Assembly: GCA_023101885.1 (NCBI GenBank)
Contig: JALPQD010000359.1
Location: forward strand, 1,488,001-1,552,000
Direction: 5' to 3'
Length of the DNA stretch: 64,000 nt
Origin: Typhlomys cinereus
Taxonomy: Eukaryota > Chordata > Mammalia > Rodentia > Platacanthomyidae
Below, in pieces: positions 61,084 through 64,000 of this stretch; the stretch's first letter is position 1; the number at the start of each line of letters is the position of its first letter. The notes under the pieces are model-generated. The model saw only the letters and a list, made by a program, of their open reading frames with translations. It did no database searches and was not told the origin of the DNA. The position numbers were made by a program, and so were the translations under genes.

Positions 61084-62158
61084 TCCGCTCATACAAACTT
61101 GACAGGTACACCAGTCCCCTCCCTCCCTCCACCTCCCCCCGAACCCCCTGCTTCTCCCTTTCCTTTCCCCTCCCCTCCATTCCCCAGTCGTCCCCCCCCC
61201 CCAATGCCTGGAGCATCCTTTAATGTGCATGCCAAACCCTCCTCTGGGTCCTCCTCTCCGATGAGGTGCAAGGACCCAGGGGCATTTCCCAGACCCTTTC
61301 CTGTGTTTCCCTTAAGCTTAGGAACACTACCGTGACTGTCAGTCCCTAGCCTCCCAGGATCCTAGTGCTTTTAGCAAATGCTAGACTTTGTGGGGTCAAT
61401 ATTGTGTTGGACATAGCGCAGGTCATGTAAAGTCCTAGTATGATTGCTTCAGCCCTAACTTGTGTGGAGTATCTTGCATATCATTACTTCTCCCATCCTT
61501 GTGCTCTTACAATCTTACCGCCCCCTCTTCCACAAATTTCCCTGAGCTTCAGGATGGGGAGAGATTAGGCTGGCCCAGTTCTAGATGGTTGATATAGAGT
61601 TTGTGATGTTCTGAATATGGTTGGTTGATTTTTTTTTTTTTTTTAGTTTTGCTACTCCTGCAATGCCCTTGGCTCCATCCTGATGGATATTGGATGTCAC
61701 CCCCTGGCCAGAGATTAAAACCAGTTAAATTAAAGTCTTATTATGGGAGTATATTCAAAGGTAGATGGAATAAAAGTAGGAGACCACGGTGAGAGAGGGG
61801 TCAATCACCCATTTGCAAAGTGGTTACTTTCTATCTGGCAGCCTATATGCCCTCCCCTTGTGGTGAGATCATACCCCATCAGTTGCAAATGATCAGGAAG
61901 GAAAGTCTGTGAACTTAAACAGATGGCTCATTACTTGCTTGCAGTCCTTGATGGTGGCCTATTTTTTCTGCTGTAACATGGTCCCCTCTCTCCTTGTTTC
62001 TGGTGGGGCCCTCCTTCCCCATCCCTCCTGTTTATAATCTTTACAATTACTGTAGGTATTACAGAGATTTGTCTTTGAATATCTCTAAGTGAATTTGGTA
62101 CTAGGATCTGCCTATTAGGGAGTACATACAGCACTTAATTTTACATGTCTGGGATACT
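61084..62158 (-). mobile_element. 3' UTR of the young LINE-1
   Basis: Non-coding. It contains a G-rich region on the element strand (C runs on plus at 61110-61202, including a run of about 11 C) and a second region homologous to 5720-6300. LINE-1 3' UTRs in mammals are known for such polypurine, G-quadruplex-prone tracts. Confidence 0.85.
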
Positions 62159-63099
62159 TCACTCAATATAATTGTTTCTAATTCCATCCATTTCCGCAAA
62201 TTGCATAAATTCATCATTTTTGATGGCTGAGTAGCATTCCATTGTATAAATGTACCACATTTTCCTTATCCACTCATCAACTGTTGGACATTTGGGCTGA
62301 TTCCATGACTTTGCTATTGGAAACAGTGCTGCTTTGAACATGGTCATGCTTGTGCTATCGAGGTGAATTTTTGCTGTATGGGAGGGGGTTATTCCCAAAA
62401 GTGGAATAGCAGGGTCATATGGCATTTCAATCTTTAACTTCTTTAAGAATTGCCAGATGGCTCGCCATAGTGGTTGTATGAGCCTGCATTCCCACCAACA
62501 ATGTAGGAGAGTTCCCCTCTCTCCACATCCTCTCCAGCATTTGGCGTTGTTTGTACTGTGGAATTTTGCCATCCTGACAGGGGTGAGATGATATCTCAGG
62601 GAAGTTTTGATTTGCATTTCCCTGATCGCTAAGGATATGGAGCATTTTTTCAGATATTTGTTAAACATTTTAATTTCATCCTTGGTAAAGTTTCTTTTAA
62701 GTTCCAAGGCCCATTTTTTAATTGGCCCATTTGTTTCCTTGGTGTTTAGTTTTCTAATTTCTTTGTGCACTCTGGATAATAGAACTCTATCAGATATGTG
62801 GTTAGTGAAGATTTTCTCCCATTGTGTGGGCTGCCTTTGTGCTGGAGTTACAATCTCTTTACCTGAACAGAAGTTCTTTAATTTCACAAGATCCCATCTG
62901 TTGAGTGTTGGTTGTAGTGACTGTGCTATTGGATGTCCGTTTAGAAACTGTTGGCCTAGCCCAATCAGCTGGAGGGAGTTCCCTACCTTTTCACCTATGG
63001 TTTTTATAGTCTCTGGCCTTATATGGAGATCCTTGATCCATTTGTAATTAATTCTTGTACATGGTGACAAGTACGGGCCCAGTTTTAATCTTCTGCATG
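62159..63099 (-). pseudogene. LINE-1 ORF2p C-terminal fragment
   Basis: C-terminal part of the LINE-1 endonuclease/reverse transcriptase protein, downstream of the RT domain. On minus it starts at RRLKLGPYLSP, continues through NRWDLVKLKNFC and CSISLAIREMQIKTSLRYHL, and includes the Cys/His motif CWRGCGERGTLLHCWWEC, then PYDPAIPLLGI, WNQPKCPT and YTMECYSAIKNDEF. The endonuclease and RT domains are missing through 5' truncation, so it cannot be active. The open frame continues to an ATG at 63184, but those extra codons come from the target duplication and flanking DNA, not from LINE-1. Near the end the frame slips: a -1 frame holds WMELETIILSEVSQT where the open frame reads MDGIRNNYIE-stop. 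Confidence 0.93.
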
Positions 63100-63118
63100 G
63101 GGTTACACTGACTTTATT

Positions 63119-64000
63119 GATGTGTTTGTTCTCTCTTAGTGCATACACATTGCTTTGTACTCTCTGTCTGACCATGGCAGACACATGAGCTGATTTCCAG
63201 TATGTCTTTTTGTGTCAGTTTGGATGAAAATCTGTGATTTAGTTTTCATAGATTTAATCTTAAAGTAATATTCTTGGAAAAACTTTGATTAAAAATATGC
63301 CCTTTAGAAAAGCCTGTTTCCACAGCTTTTGAATTGTTTAGGGGTTAGATACCATGCCTCATTTGGTAAGAAGGTATAGGATCTTCATATCAGTTGTAAT
63401 CTTCTTCCTAAACGAATGATATCTCATGAGCACCAGGAAAGCTAATACACTTTTACTGACCTTTGGTGCTGTTATAAAAAGATTAAAATTGTGATGGTAT
63501 ACTCTTTGAAGCTTTAAAACATATTCAAATACTGTAAAATTTAAAATTTAATGCTACTTAGGAAGACAATGGACAATGAAGGGAAAATTATGTAGCTGAA
63601 TTGTGGGACACGTTGGGTTTTAGAGACAATGCTCAAAGCACTATGGTGGTTCAGCATGAGTTTCTCTTACCACTGCGATTTGACCAGGACTTTGTCTCTA
63701 CTCAGAAAATATGTTAAAAACCACAGGTATCATAATATAAGTATATCTGTTCCCTGCTATTTAGCTTATGTTATTTAATGTATCATCTGGAAATAGTACC
63801 TCTTCAAAACCAGAAAGCAATGAATTTTGCATCTTGTACATATTTTTGTCAGTTTCTCTGTTTTTCTCAACTCCCTAAAACAAATACTGTCATTTTGAAA
63901 ACTTTAGTGAAGAAAAATTAAACAAAACATCCAAAAAAAAAAAAAAAACCCAGGAACTAAAAGCATTTTGACTTTGTTGTCCTCTACCAGTTGTCTCAGG
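63119..64000. other. AT-rich unique sequence to the window end
   Basis: No gene or repeat body recognised. A 17-A run lies at about 63932-63948 without an obvious retroposon body upstream. Confidence 0.5.

Larger units (their letters stand above)
61020..63118 (-). mobile_element. Young 5'-truncated LINE-1 with 19-bp target duplication
   Basis: The element proper is 61039-63099, antisense. At its low-coordinate end is an (AAT)n tail (ATT on plus, 61037-61083), then a G-rich 3' UTR and the C-terminal part of ORF2. Exact direct repeats GGGTTACACTGACTTTATT sit at 61020-61038 and 63100-63118. These are the target-site duplication and define both ends. Truncation at 63099 within ORF2 is typical of incomplete reverse transcription. 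Confidence 0.95.

Noticed and set aside
61018..61335. Ile-run and Pro-rich plus-strand frame
   Set aside because: It reads the (ATT)n tail and the C-rich strand of a LINE-1 3' UTR.

Overview
The window reads as a gene-poor stretch of rodent nuclear chromosome. I see no cellular protein-coding gene, no tRNA or rRNA gene and nothing prokaryotic. Evidence for a rodent: many copies of a tRNA-headed SINE (head GGCTGGAGAGATGGCTCAG, body, CA repeat, A-rich tail), decayed B1, B3, B4 and B1-ID relatives, LINE-1 elements with G-rich 3' UTRs, and non-coding LTR elements of the MaLR type (ORR1/MT-like). The main SINE is of the B2 superfamily and resembles the one described from Dipodoidea (jerboas, jumping mice). 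The assignment myodont rodent, possibly dipodoid, is therefore an inference with moderate confidence.

Layout. 1-2.7 kb: AT-rich unique DNA. 2.7-7.1 kb: an old antisense LINE-1 broken by a SINE and by a second LINE-1 3' end in the opposite orientation, with an odd internal duplication. 7.2-16 kb: unique AT-rich DNA with an old LTR, three SINE copies and a 41-bp head-only SINE insertion. 16.3-18.5 kb: a complete MaLR-like element. 20-21 kb: a cluster of nested SINEs. 23-24 kb: long purine/pyrimidine microsatellites. 24.8-26.5 kb: an old LTR, a B3 and a pair of diverged 156-bp units. 26.5-37 kb: mostly unique. 38-39.2 kb: an antisense LTR carrying a 137-codon open frame, plus part of its internal region. 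39-47 kb: mostly unique, with two solo LTRs. 46.8-50.4 kb: SINEs, two with clear target duplications, and an old LTR. 50.4-53.3 kb: unique, possibly conserved. 54.1-56.2 kb: a complete MaLR-like element in the opposite orientation to the first. 56-61 kb: unique with one old LTR. 61.0-63.1 kb: a young 5'-truncated LINE-1 with an exact 19-bp target duplication.

The elements share one machinery. LINE-1 ORF2 protein is known to mobilise SINEs as well as LINE-1, and the target duplications and A-rich tails here fit that. The MaLR elements have no coding capacity and would have depended on ERVL-class proteins supplied in trans. All repeat family names rest on pattern recognition, not on a library search. 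I found no previously undescribed biological system that I can defend. The strongest unusual observations are the tailless SINE-head insertion at 9.8 kb, the LTR open frame at 38 kb, the rearrangements inside the old LINE-1 and inside one MaLR LTR, and a near-perfect palindrome at 30.5 kb.
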